Below, piece by piece: positions 51,607-63,570 of a DNA stretch of 64,000 bases. The stretch is from Longimicrobium sp. (lineage in GTDB: Bacteria > Gemmatimonadota > Gemmatimonadetes > Longimicrobiales > Longimicrobiaceae): positions 62,001-126,000 of the forward strand of contig NZ_DATIND010000155.1 of NCBI RefSeq assembly GCF_035474595.1. Reading direction: 5' to 3'. The notes beneath the pieces are model-generated. The model saw only the letters and a list, made by a program, of their open reading frames with translations. It did no database searches and was not told the origin of the DNA. The translations under genes and the position numbers were made by a program. The stretch's first letter is position 1. Every line of letters begins with the position of its first letter.

Positions 51607-52626
51607 ATGGCAAGCACCGTCCCCAACAAGCTCGTCGCCATGCCCACCGGCGGCGGCCGCGACATCGAGCCCGCGCACGAGCAGCGCAACCCCGGCACCC
51701 TGCTGGACCTGGACTGGGTGGCCGACGTGCGCGTGAACCGCAGCGCCGTGGAGCGCCGCGCCGGCACCATCGGCACGCGGCGCACGGTGAAGAAGGAGTG
51801 GCAGGCCGCGTGGCTGCTGCGCGCCATCACCCTGATGGACCTGACCACGCTCTCGGGCGACGACACCGCCGGCACCGTGCGCCGCCTGTGCGCCAAGGCC
51901 CGCCAGCCCGTGCGCGACGACGTGCTGGAGGGCCTCGGCGCGGCCGGCCTTCCCATCCGCACCGCGGCCGTGTGCGTGTACCACCGCTTCGTGGAGACGG
52001 CGGTGGAGGCGCTGCGCGGCTCGGGGATTCCCGTCGCGGCGGTGTCCACCGGCTTCCCGGCGGGGCTCTCGCCCTTCCGCCAGCGCATCGAGGAGATCCA
52101 CGCCTCGGTCGACGCGGGGGCGGAGGAGATCGACATCGTCATCACCCGCGAGCTGGTGCTGACCGGCCAGTGGGAGGCGCTGTACGACGAGGTGAAGGCC
52201 ATGCGCGAGGCGTGCGGCCCGGCGCACCTGAAGACGATCCTGGCCACGGGCGAGCTGGCCACGCTGCGCAACGTGGCGCGGGCGTCGCTGGTGTGCATGA
52301 TGGCGGGCGCGGACTTCATCAAGACGTCGACCGGCAAGGAAAGCCGCAACGCCGAGCTGCCGGTGGGGCTCACGATGGCGCGCTGCATCCGCGAGTACCG
52401 CGAGCGCACCGGCCACGACGTGGGGCTGAAGCCCGCCGGCGGCATCCGCACCGCCAAGGACTCGCTGGTGTGGATGCTGATGATGAAGGAGGAGCTGGGC
52501 ACGGAGTGGCTGAAGCCGTCGCTCTTCCGCTTCGGCGCCAGCTCGCTGCTGGGCGACATCGAGCGCCAGCTGGAGCACCACCTCACCGGCCGCTACTCCG
52601 CCGCTCACCGGCACCCGATGGCGTAG
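51607..52626 (+). CDS. deoC: Deoxyribose-phosphate aldolase DeoC
   Basis: A TIM-barrel class I aldolase of 339 residues that splits 2-deoxyribose-5-phosphate to glyceraldehyde-3-phosphate and acetaldehyde. The Schiff-base lysine is in DFIKTSTGK, and the other catalytic lysine is in KPAGGIRT. AVCVYHRF and DIVITRELVL match the family. It is longer than the usual 220-260 residues because of an N-terminal extension of about 60 residues with RRAGTIGTRRTVKKEWQAAW, as seen in the eukaryotic-type DERA group. AGGA lies just upstream of the ATG. No other deo gene is nearby. Confidence 0.95.
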   Translation: MASTVPNKLVAMPTGGGRDIEPAHEQRNPGTLLDLDWVADVRVNRSAVERRAGTIGTRRTVKKEWQAAWLLRAITLMDLTTLSGDDTAGTVRRLCAKARQPVRDDVLEGLGAAGLPIRTAAVCVYHRFVETAVEALRGSGIPVAAVSTGFPAGLSPFRQRIEEIHASVDAGAEEIDIVITRELVLTGQWEALYDEVKAMREACGPAHLKTILATGELATLRNVARASLVCMMAGADFIKTSTGKESRNAELPVGLTMARCIREYRERTGHDVGLKPAGGIRTAKDSLVWMLMMKEELGTEWLKPSLFRFGASSLLGDIERQLEHHLTGRYSAAHRHPMA

Positions 52627-52995
52627 GCGCGGTCGCGGACGACAAAGGATTGAAGCCCTCCCGGCATGCGCACCGGGAGGGCTTCGTGCGTATACCGGTG
52701 CTTGTCTCCGTCCGCGTGCAAGTGAAAGTAAATAAAGGGGAGAGCACGGGTGTCGGCTGCAGTGTGTTACGCTCCTTTCTCCTTGGAGATGCTGCGCCTG
52801 GATGAATTAAGTGAATAAAGGGATTCGCCGGTAGAATTAACTGGACAAACGTGCAGCCTGCTCACCGTCCGATCAGTTTCCAACGAGCGCCGGCCGACGG
52901 TGGCATCGGCGCCCATTGCTCGGCTGCGGGCGGCGAAGGTACGTTCCGCTCGACGCCGCGAAACCTTTCGCCGCGCGATCTCGTTCAACACCGCC
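52627..52995. other. Intergenic region between deoC and the LiaF-like gene
   Basis: After the deoC terminator there is a less GC-rich stretch (52720-52850) with GTGAAAGTAAATAAAGGGG and TGAATTAAGTGAATAAAGGG, two similar A/T-rich words about 80 bases apart. They might mark promoter sequences for the next gene. No coding frame is evident. Confidence 0.4.
52652..52688 (+). terminator. Terminator after deoC
   Basis: GAAGCCCTCCCGG pairs with CCGGGAGGGCTTC around an eight-base loop, 25 bases after the stop; a short TCGTG follows. Confidence 0.75.
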
Positions 52996-53664
52996 ATGAC
53001 CGACCCAACACCCAGGCCCGTGCCGCTGGAGCAGACGCGGCAGCGCATCGTGGACCAGCTCTGCAACCACTACGCGGCCGAGAACCTGACCGACGAGGGG
53101 CTGGAGGAGCGGCTGACGAAGGCCTATGCCGCCACCACGCTCGTCGCGCTGCAGGAGCTGGTCGCCGACCTGCCGGTGGAGACGCCGGGGGGCGGCGCGT
53201 CCGCGTCCACCGCCGTGGCGGCGGCGGCGCCCGGCGCGGTGGCCGACAAGCAGGTGATCCTGGCGGTGATGGGCGGCGCGGAGCGGAAGGGCGTGTGGAC
53301 GCCGCCGCGGCACCTGCACGTGATCACGGTGATGGGCGGCGCCGAGCTGGACTTCCGCGAGGCGCGCTTCGGGCCGGGGGTGACGGAGATCACCTGCTTC
53401 GCCATGATGGGCGGCGTGCAGCTGATCGTGCCGCCGGGGGTGCACGTGGAGACCAACGGGATGGCGCTGATGGGCGGGTTCAGCCACCGCGGCAGCGTGG
53501 ACCCGCCCGCCGACCCGAACGCGCCCGTGCTGCGCATCGGCGGGATCGCGATCATGGGCGGCGTGGACCTGGAGTACCGCCTGGCCGGCGAGGGCTCCGG
53601 CGACGCGCGCCGCCGCGAGCGCCTGGCGCGGAAGGAAGCACGGCGCCTCGCCCGCGGGCAGTAA
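52996..53664 (+). CDS. DUF1707/LiaF-like cell-wall-active domain protein
   Basis: A protein of 222 residues. Residues about 12-60 (RQRIVDQLCNHYAAENLTDEGLEERLTKAYAATTLVALQELVADLP) are the DUF1707 helical domain. Residues about 90-190 carry the LiaF C-terminal repeats, each with MGGxxxxG/D: VMGGAERKG, VMGGAELDF, MMGGVQLIVP and IMGGVDLEYR. LiaF proteins repress envelope-stress two-component systems in Firmicutes; here no LiaRS pair is present. The short basic tail has no transmembrane helix. The function is inferred weakly. Confidence 0.82.
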   Translation: MTDPTPRPVPLEQTRQRIVDQLCNHYAAENLTDEGLEERLTKAYAATTLVALQELVADLPVETPGGGASASTAVAAAAPGAVADKQVILAVMGGAERKGVWTPPRHLHVITVMGGAELDFREARFGPGVTEITCFAMMGGVQLIVPPGVHVETNGMALMGGFSHRGSVDPPADPNAPVLRIGGIAIMGGVDLEYRLAGEGSGDARRRERLARKEARRLARGQ

Positions 53665-53732
53665 TATCGACGCGCGAATCGTCGTCCCCCAACTGCATGA
53701 GACCAATCTTCTCCGAGAGTTGAAGCAACGAC

Positions 53733-53768
53733 GAACGCCGCCTCTCCGCTGATGGAGAGGCGGCGTTC
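53733..53768. terminator. Bidirectional terminator between converging genes
   Basis: GAACGCCGCCTCTCC pairs perfectly with GGAGAGGCGGCGTTC around a six-base loop. Confidence 0.75.
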
Positions 53769-53789
53769 GCGTGTTCTATCCCGGCGAGG

Positions 53790-54068
53790 CTACGCCTTCA
53801 GGCGCCGGTGCTTGATGTCGGACTGGCCGGAGGCCACGCCCGCGCCCACGCCCAGCCCGAAGAGCAGGGCCGTTGGTGCGCCGAAGAAGGGGAGGAGCGC
53901 CACCGCCACGCCGCCCACCACCGCCGCGCCGACCCCGGCCAGCACGGGCGCCGCGCCGCTCTGCGCGGCATCGACGAACGCCAGCTTCTTGCGCGTGAAG
54001 AGGCGCGCCTGGATGTATCCGAACGCCGCCGCGGCCACGGACGCGCCGACAATGATGAGTCCAAACAT
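53790..54068 (-). CDS. Small membrane protein
   Basis: A protein of 92 residues with three hydrophobic segments: residues 3-20 (GLIIVGASVAAAAFGYIQ), 40-58 (VLAGVGAAVVGGVAVALL) and 62-80 (GAPTALLFGLGVGAGVAS). The inner loop RLFTRKK is positive. It has a strong AGGAG eight bases before the ATG. No family was recognised. Confidence 0.65.
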   Translation of the reverse strand: MFGLIIVGASVAAAAFGYIQARLFTRKKLAFVDAAQSGAAPVLAGVGAAVVGGVAVALLPFFGAPTALLFGLGVGAGVASGQSDIKHRRLKA

Positions 54069-54171
54069 GGGTCGCTCCTGTTGGGTATCGCCGTTGGTTC
54101 CGTCGGATGGTGATACGGCCGGACGGGCGAGCAGGTTTCAATTCAGCCGATCGTGCCGCGGCCGCCGGTCC

Positions 54172-54984
54172 TCACAGCCTGACGACCAGGGGGAAAACCA
54201 CGAAGGCCATCGGGCCAAAGCAGAACGTGAACAGCAACAGCGCCACTATGGTGACCCCCATCGTCTTTCGCGCACTCGTGCCGAGGTGCGCCTTCAGCAG
54301 TTGAAGGTAGCGCGCAAAGGCCACCACCACGAGCAGGCCGATGGGAACATGTACCGCCAGGAGGCATGCCGACAGCCACCACGCGGACCGGGCGTTCCAG
54401 AGCACGCCCGCAAGGAGCGTGTACGAGAACAGCAGCGAGTGAAGCAAGAGGTAGGTGCCGAACAGGTACGCCGTGATGGAGAGCAGGGTAGACCGATCGT
54501 GGCGCAGCCGGAAAAGGCGGCACGCCGTGGCGAAGGCCAGCGAGAACATCACCGCCAGCAGCGCCATGGGCGTGAGCAGCAACACGATCTCCCCCGCCTT
54601 CAGAGCCACCACGCGCTTCCATACGAACGTGAGCGCCTCCACGAAGGGGTGGAACAGCGGACTCTTCAGCAAAAGCTGCGAGCCCGCGCCCGACGTGGCC
54701 GCCGCATATCCGTAGATGCTGCAGATCGCTGCGCTCACCACCAGGTAGCTGAGGGGCGCCGTATAGTCATCGGCCAGGGGTGGCGGAGGCGCCCCGACTT
54801 GCGTTCCTACCACTGCCGCGCGAAAGCGTCGGGGCCGGAAGAGGAAGTCGCAGGGCGTCCGCAACATCCGCCCGAAGAAGTTCACCACGTCGGTCAAGCC
54901 CTGCTCGACCTTACGGTCGGCGCCCTTCCGCTCCTCAGCGGGGGCGGACGAAGATGAGCGGGCTCGCCCGGTGTGGCTGCTCAT
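54172..54984 (-). CDS. Multi-pass membrane protein of unknown function (Yip1-like topology)
   Basis: A protein of 270 residues. After a charged cytosolic N-terminus (residues 1-40) there are five to six hydrophobic helices (APLSYLVVSAAICSIYGYAAA; IVLLLTPMALLAVMFSLAFA; LLSITAYLFGTYLLLHSLLF; WWLSACLLAVHVPIGLLVVV; MGVTIVALLLFTFCFGPMAF). The FFGRMLRTPCDFLFRPR segment before the first helix resembles the start of Yip1/DUF1282 proteins. No catalytic motif was found. Start uncertain; no ribosome site is visible at the ATG at 54984. Confidence 0.6.
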   Translation of the reverse strand: MSSHTGRARSSSSAPAEERKGADRKVEQGLTDVVNFFGRMLRTPCDFLFRPRRFRAAVVGTQVGAPPPPLADDYTAPLSYLVVSAAICSIYGYAAATSGAGSQLLLKSPLFHPFVEALTFVWKRVVALKAGEIVLLLTPMALLAVMFSLAFATACRLFRLRHDRSTLLSITAYLFGTYLLLHSLLFSYTLLAGVLWNARSAWWLSACLLAVHVPIGLLVVVAFARYLQLLKAHLGTSARKTMGVTIVALLLFTFCFGPMAFVVFPLVVRL

Positions 54985-55216
54985 GCGGCCGCATCCGCCG
55001 CGCCGGCGACGTGGCGGACGGCACAGAGCGGCACCGGCCGGCATCTCGACCACACCGCGCCGGGGCCCCGGACGATTTCGTGTTGGCGGCGGTGCGAGAG
55101 AGGGGCCGACCTGGCGGGTGAAGCAAGCGTGGGCATGGTACAGCGCCGTGGGCGGGTGAGGAGGTATCTGGCGGGCCGGCCGGGGCGGCGGGCCGCCCCG
55201 GCCGTGACCTACGCGC

Positions 55217-56683
55217 TCAGAACATGTCGCTCGAGCCGAAGGTGAACCCCCCGCCGCCCTTGCCCTTGGCCGGGCGCTCGGGCTTGGCGCGCGAGTAGGT
55301 GCCGGTGTCGGCGCGGCTGATCTTGCGGTGCGCGGCAAGGCCCTCCAGCAGCAGCTCGGCGGCGGCCACCGACTGGCCCATGTCGTCGGGCTGGAACATG
55401 TCGGCGTCGCGGAGCGCCTCCACCAGGCCGGGCACGCCCTGCAGCCCCGCCAGGCACGCCTCGGCCGACGCGCCGTCGCTGATCTGCAGCACGCCGCCGC
55501 GGTCGAAGTGCTCGATCACGGAGTCGAGCATGTCCACGTCCCACACGCGGTCGAAGATGTCGCGCGCGGCGGCGGCGATCAGGTCGCGGGCGATGGTGTC
55601 GGCGCCCTGCAGCTCGCCCTCGTACTCCAGCTCCATCTTCCCGGTGATGGACGGGAGCGCCGAGTACACGTCGGCCACGCGCGGGACGATGCGGGGCTCG
55701 CTGGCGGAGAGCGCGCGGCGCTCGGCGTTGGAGACGGCCGTTTCCATCACCGAGATGGGCATGCGCTGGCTGACGCCGCTGCGGCGGTCCACGCGCTTGT
55801 CGTCGCGCGCCAGGAACGCCACCCGTTCGATCAGCTCGGCGATGAACGGCGGCACCGCCACCGGCACCCCGTCGCGCACCGTCCACGCCTCCTGCGCGGT
55901 GATCTCCATCCCCTCCTCGGGGGTCTTCGGATAGTGCGTCTGGATCTCGGCGCCGATGCGGTCCTTCAGCGGCGTGATGATCTTGCCGCGCGCGGTGTAG
56001 TCCTCGGGGTTCGCGCTGAACACCATCATCACGTCCAGCGGCAGGCGCACGGGGAAGCCCTTGATCTGGACGTCGCCCTCCTGCAGCACGTTGAACAGGC
56101 CGACCTGCACCTTGCCCGAGAGGTCGGGAAGCTCGTTGATGGCGAAGATGCCGCGGTTGGCGCGGGGCATCAGCCCGAAGTTGATGGTCAGCTCGTCGGA
56201 CAGCAGGTGCCCGCCCCGCGCGGCGCGGATGGGGTCCATGTCGCCGATCAGGTCGGCCACGGTCACGTCGGGGGTGGCCAGCTTCTCCACGTAGCGCCGG
56301 TCGCGGGGGACCCACTCCACCGGCGTGTCGTCGCCGTGCTCCATCACCTGCAGCTTGCCGAAGCGCGAGATGGGGGCGAACGGATCGTCGTTCACCTCGC
56401 TGCCGGCCAGCACGGGGATCTCGTCGTCCAGCAGCTCCACCAGCTGGCGCAGGATGCGGCTCTTGGCCTGCCCGCGCAGCCCCAGGAGGATGAAGTTCTG
56501 CCGCGCCAGCACGGCGTTCACGATCGCCGGCACCACCGTGTCCTCGTAGCCCACGATGCCGGGAAAGAGCGGCTGCCCGGCGCGCAGGCGGCAGATCAGG
56601 TTCTCGCGCAGCTCCTGCTTCACGCTGCGGGTCCGGTAGCCGGACTCGCGGAGGGCGCCGAGGGTGGCGGGGCGGTGCGTCAT
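55217..56683 (-). CDS. MoxR/magnesium-chelatase-type AAA+ ATPase
   Basis: A protein of 488 residues. An AAA+ core spans about residues 45-300. Walker A reads GLRGQAKS, with Ala where most have Gly (GxxGxGKS). Walker B is GIFAINELPDL, sensor 1 is MVFSANPEDYT and GKIITPLKDRIGAEIQTHYP follows. The variant Walker A recurs in a known group annotated as magnesium chelatase or sigma-54-interacting protein. The C-terminal 180 residues are helical and end in a Gly/Lys-rich tail. MoxR ATPases usually act with a VWA protein to assemble or activate complexes; none is adjacent. Confidence 0.85.
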   Translation of the reverse strand: MTHRPATLGALRESGYRTRSVKQELRENLICRLRAGQPLFPGIVGYEDTVVPAIVNAVLARQNFILLGLRGQAKSRILRQLVELLDDEIPVLAGSEVNDDPFAPISRFGKLQVMEHGDDTPVEWVPRDRRYVEKLATPDVTVADLIGDMDPIRAARGGHLLSDELTINFGLMPRANRGIFAINELPDLSGKVQVGLFNVLQEGDVQIKGFPVRLPLDVMMVFSANPEDYTARGKIITPLKDRIGAEIQTHYPKTPEEGMEITAQEAWTVRDGVPVAVPPFIAELIERVAFLARDDKRVDRRSGVSQRMPISVMETAVSNAERRALSASEPRIVPRVADVYSALPSITGKMELEYEGELQGADTIARDLIAAAARDIFDRVWDVDMLDSVIEHFDRGGVLQISDGASAEACLAGLQGVPGLVEALRDADMFQPDDMGQSVAAAELLLEGLAAHRKISRADTGTYSRAKPERPAKGKGGGGFTFGSSDMF

Positions 56684-56899
56684 CGAGAAGTCCTTCTGGG
56701 TTGGAGGGGACACCGACAACGCTACCCGGGCCCGCCGGAGGCGTCAAGCGGGGGCCGAAACATCGGGAGGGAGATGTAGATGGACCGCGAGCAAGGCCGC
56801 CTCGGTGCGCCGGGGAAACCTCGCTCGCGCCATGTATCGACTCCCGAAACGATGCCGTCTCAAGCTCCTTCGGAAGCCGCAGCCTGCCCCAAGCCGAAC

Positions 56900-56957
56900 A
56901 GCCTCGCGCAGTTTGCGACGCTTCCCGTAGTCGTTGCTGCGGCTTCAGCCGCCGGTG
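56900..56957 (+). repeat. Dispersed repeat class A, copy 4 (diverged)
   Basis: GCCTCGCGCAGTTTGCGACG then TTCCCGTAGTCGTTGCTGCG and GCTTCAGCCGCCGGTG. The last hairpin changed from CGACTTCAGTCG to CGGCTTCAGCCG, a compensatory pair change. Confidence 0.8.
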
Positions 56958-56972
56958 CGGAGCCGGCTGCGT

Positions 56973-57875
56973 CTATCCGTCCGACTCCGGGACGACGATG
57001 GCCACGCCCTCGGGGTGCGGCTCCATGCGCGGGGTGATGGAGGGGACCGGCGCGTGCTCCAGCGCGGCGCGCAGCCCGTCCCACGTGGGGTGCTCGGCCA
57101 GGCGCTGGAGGGTGTGGACGGTGGGCGGGAGCAGCTTCATCTCCCCCGCGCGGAAGCGCTCGACCGCGTCGGCGGGGCGGAGCCAGACGGAGTCGGTCAT
57201 CTCCAGGTCGTGCACGTCGCACACGGCGTCGGCCGGCACGCGCGCGGCGAAGAAGCGCGTGTCGTAGCGCCGCGGCTCGGGGAGCGGGGTGATCCAGTGG
57301 GCGATGTACACCAGCTCGCCGCCCGACAGGCGCAGGCCGTTGCCCACGGCCATGTCGCGCAGCCCGATGACGTCGTTCAGCAGCGCGCGCCGGGCGACTT
57401 CCAGGCCGTGGGTGGCGGCCTGGCGCGGCGCGCCGACGTTGTCGGGCTTCGCCAGCAGGATCCCCGTCTCCTCGAACGCCTCGCGGATGGCCGCGGCGAC
57501 GTATCCCACCGCCTCGGCCGGGTCGTCCATCCCCAGCCGCCGCGCCCAGTCCTCCGGCGCGGGCCCGTCCATCCGGTCGGCCACCTCGCCGCTGCGGTCG
57601 CGCGCGTCCACCACGCCGCCGGGGAACACCCACGCGTCGGCCGCGAAGCCGCTGCGGCGGTGGCGGCGCAGGAGGAGCGCCTCGATGCCGCCGGCCGCGT
57701 CGCGCACCAGCACCACGGTGGCCGCCGGGCGCGCCGGGGCGGGGATGAGCGTGTCGTCGGTCACCTTCTCCGCGAACCCCGGCGGGAGCGCGTCGGCGGG
57801 GATGACGAAGCGGTTCGGATGGTCGGTGGCGCGGCGCGCGGCGCTGGCCGCGGACTGCGGGCGCGGGTCGGTCAA
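56973..57875 (-). CDS. NUDIX hydrolase (NUDT7/19-like)
   Basis: A protein of 300 residues. The NUDIX box is split by a long insertion: GGVVDARD...AAIREAFEETGILL has the REAFEETG core in place. The strand before it reads DAWVFPGGV. This arrangement, with a long loop in the box and a C-terminal acidic/Leu-rich domain, is typical of NUDT7/NUDT19-type CoA or nucleotide-sugar diphosphatases. The exact substrate is unknown. Start is TTG at 57875. Confidence 0.88.
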   Translation of the reverse strand: MTDPRPQSAASAARRATDHPNRFVIPADALPPGFAEKVTDDTLIPAPARPAATVVLVRDAAGGIEALLLRRHRRSGFAADAWVFPGGVVDARDRSGEVADRMDGPAPEDWARRLGMDDPAEAVGYVAAAIREAFEETGILLAKPDNVGAPRQAATHGLEVARRALLNDVIGLRDMAVGNGLRLSGGELVYIAHWITPLPEPRRYDTRFFAARVPADAVCDVHDLEMTDSVWLRPADAVERFRAGEMKLLPPTVHTLQRLAEHPTWDGLRAALEHAPVPSITPRMEPHPEGVAIVVPESDG

Positions 57876-57949
57876 GGCTCTGCCGTTGAAAAGGTTGGAC
57901 AGGCCTGAACCTTAGCGGGAAGGGAGATGCGCGGCAATCCGCATCCTCC

Positions 57950-59413
57950 TCATCGCCCCGGCGACGGATGCGCCGCCAGCCAGCGCCGCACCCAGTCCAC
58001 CGGGAAGAGCTCGCCGGGGGGAATGGGGACGGCGGGGGCGATCCCCAGCGGGTCTACCGGGTCGGCGGGAAGGCGGCCGGAGCGCGAGGTGGGCTGGTGC
58101 AGCACCAGCCGCGTGCCGGGGACGGGGACGGAGATGACGTTGGCGAAGTCCAGCACCCCCGCCGTCCGCGCGCCGAAGAGCGTGGTCTTCGCGCTCTGCC
58201 GCGCGGCCAGGACGAACTGCTCGCAGGTGCTGGCGCATCCGCCGTCCACGATCACCGCGACGCGTTCGGGATGGGGGAGCGGCCGGCGGAACCGCGTGGT
58301 GCTCTCGCGCCGGGGCGTCCATCCGCCCAGGTAGCGCCGCATCTCCGCGATGCTGTTGCGGATGGACCCCTTCACCCCGTCGGGCACGCCGCTGTCGGTC
58401 AGCAGCGCCTCGTATGCCGCCACGTTCCCCGGCGTCGCCCGCGCCTGCGCGCCGACGGTGACGATGGGGCGCGTGTAGAGCAGGGGGAGGAGATGGCGAT
58501 AGTTGTAGTCCGAGCCGCCGCCGTTGCCGCGGAGGTCCACGATCAGCGTCCGCGCGTTCCGCAGAAGCGGCGCGGAGGCGGCGAACAGGCTGTCGATGGT
58601 AGCCGAGCGCGAGTTGTCGAAATTGGGGATCTGCAGCAGCACCGTTCCCGGCTCCACCTGGCGCGCGGCGAAGGCGGTGTTCAGCGTGGCTGCGTACTCG
58701 GCCGGCGCGAGCGCGTCCGCGGGCGCGGGGGAGACCTGGCGCAGGGTGAAGGCGTTCACCGGGCCCACCAGCAGCCCGCGCGCGAGGTGCGAGGTGAAGC
58801 GCTGCTCGGAGTGGTCGCGGAGGAAGAAGCGGGTCTCGTACGCTCCCTCGCCGGCGGGGCGGTAGACGGCCTTCACCTGGCCCGGCGTCCACCAGACGCT
58901 GTCCGCGCGCAGCACCACCGCAGCCAACTCGCCGTCGCTTCCGTGCGGGAGGACGGCCAGCCGGTAGCGCCCGTCCGCCGACTCCCACACGCCTTCCAGC
59001 GGGTCCCGCGTCCCGGTGCGGACCGCGTCTCCGGTGACATCCATGCGCTCCCACCCGGCGAAGCGCGCGCGGATGGCTGCCGCCGCGGTGTCGCCCGCGT
59101 CGCGGGGAGCGGTGGAGGAGATGGAGAGATGCCCGTCGCGGAACCAGCCGAGCCAGCGGCTCACCACGCCCAGGCACGCCGCCTCCGTGGCGGCCCCCGC
59201 GGCATCGCGCTCGGCGGCGGCGGTGGCGGAGTCGAGCGAGGGGCGCGTCTCCGGCGTGACCTTGGTCTCGAAACCCGCGTAATCCCCGCTCACGCGATCG
59301 GCCACGAATCGCAGCGCCGCGGGACAGTCCCCCGACTGCGCGGCGGAGGGGAGCGGCGCCAGCAGCAGGGCCAGCGGGAGGGCCGCGCGCAACGTGGAGG
59401 TGATCGTCCCCAT
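57950..59413 (-). CDS. S41 family peptidase (tail-specific protease type), secreted
   Basis: A protein of 487 residues with a signal peptide (LPLALLLAPLPSAAQ). The S41 core is at residues about 270-460: TLIVDLRGNGGGSDYNYRHLLPLLYTRP, then VAVIVDGGCASTCEQFVLAARQ with the nucleophile Ser in the STCEQF stretch, and FGARTAGVLDFANVISVPVPG. The N-terminal half is a beta-rich domain unlike the PDZ domain of CtpA. Family members cut C-terminal peptides or interact with tricorn-like substrates; this one may act in the periplasm. Upstream in-frame ATGs would destroy the signal peptide. Confidence 0.88.
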   Translation of the reverse strand: MGTITSTLRAALPLALLLAPLPSAAQSGDCPAALRFVADRVSGDYAGFETKVTPETRPSLDSATAAAERDAAGAATEAACLGVVSRWLGWFRDGHLSISSTAPRDAGDTAAAAIRARFAGWERMDVTGDAVRTGTRDPLEGVWESADGRYRLAVLPHGSDGELAAVVLRADSVWWTPGQVKAVYRPAGEGAYETRFFLRDHSEQRFTSHLARGLLVGPVNAFTLRQVSPAPADALAPAEYAATLNTAFAARQVEPGTVLLQIPNFDNSRSATIDSLFAASAPLLRNARTLIVDLRGNGGGSDYNYRHLLPLLYTRPIVTVGAQARATPGNVAAYEALLTDSGVPDGVKGSIRNSIAEMRRYLGGWTPRRESTTRFRRPLPHPERVAVIVDGGCASTCEQFVLAARQSAKTTLFGARTAGVLDFANVISVPVPGTRLVLHQPTSRSGRLPADPVDPLGIAPAVPIPPGELFPVDWVRRWLAAHPSPGR

Positions 59414-59581
59414 TCTCGCCGCCGGAGTGGAGGGTGGAGCGCGGAGCGCGCCGTCGCGTGCGGGAATATACGTCATCCCTCCCGCGCGCGTGAAGCGTCG
59501 CCGGTGAGGCAGTTTCGCGCTCACTTACCGAGTGTGCGAAGGGGATCCAATCCTCACACCCGGCGATTCATCTACGGAACA

Positions 59582-59621
59582 CGAAAGAAACCGGCCCCGT
59601 CTCGAATGGAAACGGGGCCGG
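59582..59621 (-). terminator. Terminator of the zinc-ribbon membrane protein gene
   Basis: On the minus strand CCGGCCCCGT pairs with ACGGGGCCGG around a loop of about 11 bases and is followed by TTTCTTTCG. Confidence 0.8.
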
Positions 59622-59644
59622 CCACGCATTGTGTCACCGGACGA

Positions 59645-60094
59645 TCAGGCCTGCGTCTCCAGGCGGTGGCGGATGGCCGCGGTGTTCTCGATCGCCACCG
59701 CGATGCCGATGCACATCGACCCGACGACCACGGAGTTCAGCACGGTAGCCAGCGCGATTGCCCAGGCAATGGGGTTCGCCTGCCGCCCGCCGCCGCCCGT
59801 GAAGGTGTCGTACATGGTCGCGGGCATGGTCCCGAACTTCACCACGATCCACAACGCGCCCACTACCCCCAGCACGATCACTACCGCCCCCAGCGACCGC
59901 AGCAGCGGCGCCTGCTGCGAGTACCGCTCCGGGGACACCACGTCGGGACCGGCGGTGGCGCTCGCCGCTCCGGCGGCGGAACCGGGCCGGATGTCGTCCA
60001 GCACCCGTCCGCACGAGGAGCAGGTGAAGGCGTCGGGGGCATTGCGGGTGCCGCAGCCGGGGCAGATGATCGCGGAGATGGTCGGCGTGCTCAT
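59645..60094 (-). CDS. Zinc-ribbon membrane protein
   Basis: A protein of 149 residues. A zinc ribbon is at residues 11-29 (CPGCGTRNAPDAFTCSSCG). A Ser/Ala-rich linker follows. Two transmembrane helices are at about 70-90 (LGAVVIVLGVVGALWIVVKF) and 112-135 (AIALATVLNSVVVGSMCIGIAVAI). AGGAG precedes the ATG. The function is unknown. It is divergent from lon. Confidence 0.68.
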   Translation of the reverse strand: MSTPTISAIICPGCGTRNAPDAFTCSSCGRVLDDIRPGSAAGAASATAGPDVVSPERYSQQAPLLRSLGAVVIVLGVVGALWIVVKFGTMPATMYDTFTGGGGRQANPIAWAIALATVLNSVVVGSMCIGIAVAIENTAAIRHRLETQA

Positions 60095-60508
60095 TGTTCT
60101 TCTCCTGGGGTATGATGGGAAGATGCATGGAGGGGCAAGGCGGAGGGCAGGATAAAGCGGGGACGGAACCCGCGCCAGAATCTTTCTTTTCTCCGGGTCG
60201 GCCGCTCCGGAAAGCCTTGGCTGGCGTCGATGGCGTGCGCGAAGCGGGACGCGGACGTAGGTTGCGGATCATCTCCCCGCGTCTGGCGGCGCAGGTCTGC
60301 CGTTCCGCCATTAGTACATGCCTGAACGACCGGATGCCAGACGTTTCGGCAGTCGAACGGTACTTGCGCCTAAGTGTATATTGGAGGCGTGTTTAGAGGA
60401 TGAGATCGAAGGTTTTGCGGGGTCCGGATTCGTGGCAAAGGAAATGCCTTGGAGCGGTCCCCAGCAGCCGGCCCCTTCCGGGCCGGCACCGATGAAAGGA
60501 ATAGATCG
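60095..60508. other. Divergent region upstream of lon
   Basis: About 410 bases between the zinc-ribbon gene and lon. The part 60340-60400 is less GC-rich (CTAAGTGTATATTGGAGG) and is the most likely lon promoter; no heat-shock CIRCE palindrome or sigma-32-like site was recognised. No gene is visible. Confidence 0.4.
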
Positions 60509-63214
<2,706 letters not shown>

Positions 63215-63436
63215 AGACGGTTCGGTGACGGTCTGGAGACGGTATGGTGACGGATTCGCGCACGCCGGAAGAATGTCGGTCTGGTCCGGATCTCGCCCAC
63301 AACCCGCTGCTGTGGAACGGGATATGCTAAGAGGATGAGGCGGGTGGGTGAGCCTTGATGGGACGGGTTGGATGGACGGGGGAGACGGAGCGTGCTCTGG
63401 GTGGGGGGCGCTCCGGAGATGGGTGAGAGTGGGTGG

Positions 63437-63475
63437 CGAAAGCCCCCGGGAGCGGAAGCTTCCGGGGGCTTTTGC
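63437..63475 (+). terminator. Terminator downstream of lon
   Basis: AAAGCCCCCGG pairs with CCGGGGGCTTT with an inner AGC/GCT pair set; TTTTGCTTG follows. It is about 220 bases after the lon stop. Confidence 0.75.
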
Positions 63476-63477
63476 TT

Positions 63478-63570
63478 GGGAGTGCGTGAGTGCGTCGGAT
63501 ATTCGCACGAGCGCGGCACCCGCACGAAAGCAAACGCACTTCCGCACTCACGCACTTCCGCACTTTTTCT
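63478..63570. repeat. Heptad-repeat array (class E) downstream of lon
   Basis: GGAGTGCGTGAGTGCGT units on the left face CGCACTTCCGCACTCACGCA units on the right, so the array can fold as one hairpin, ending CACTTTTTCTTG. Confidence 0.75.
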
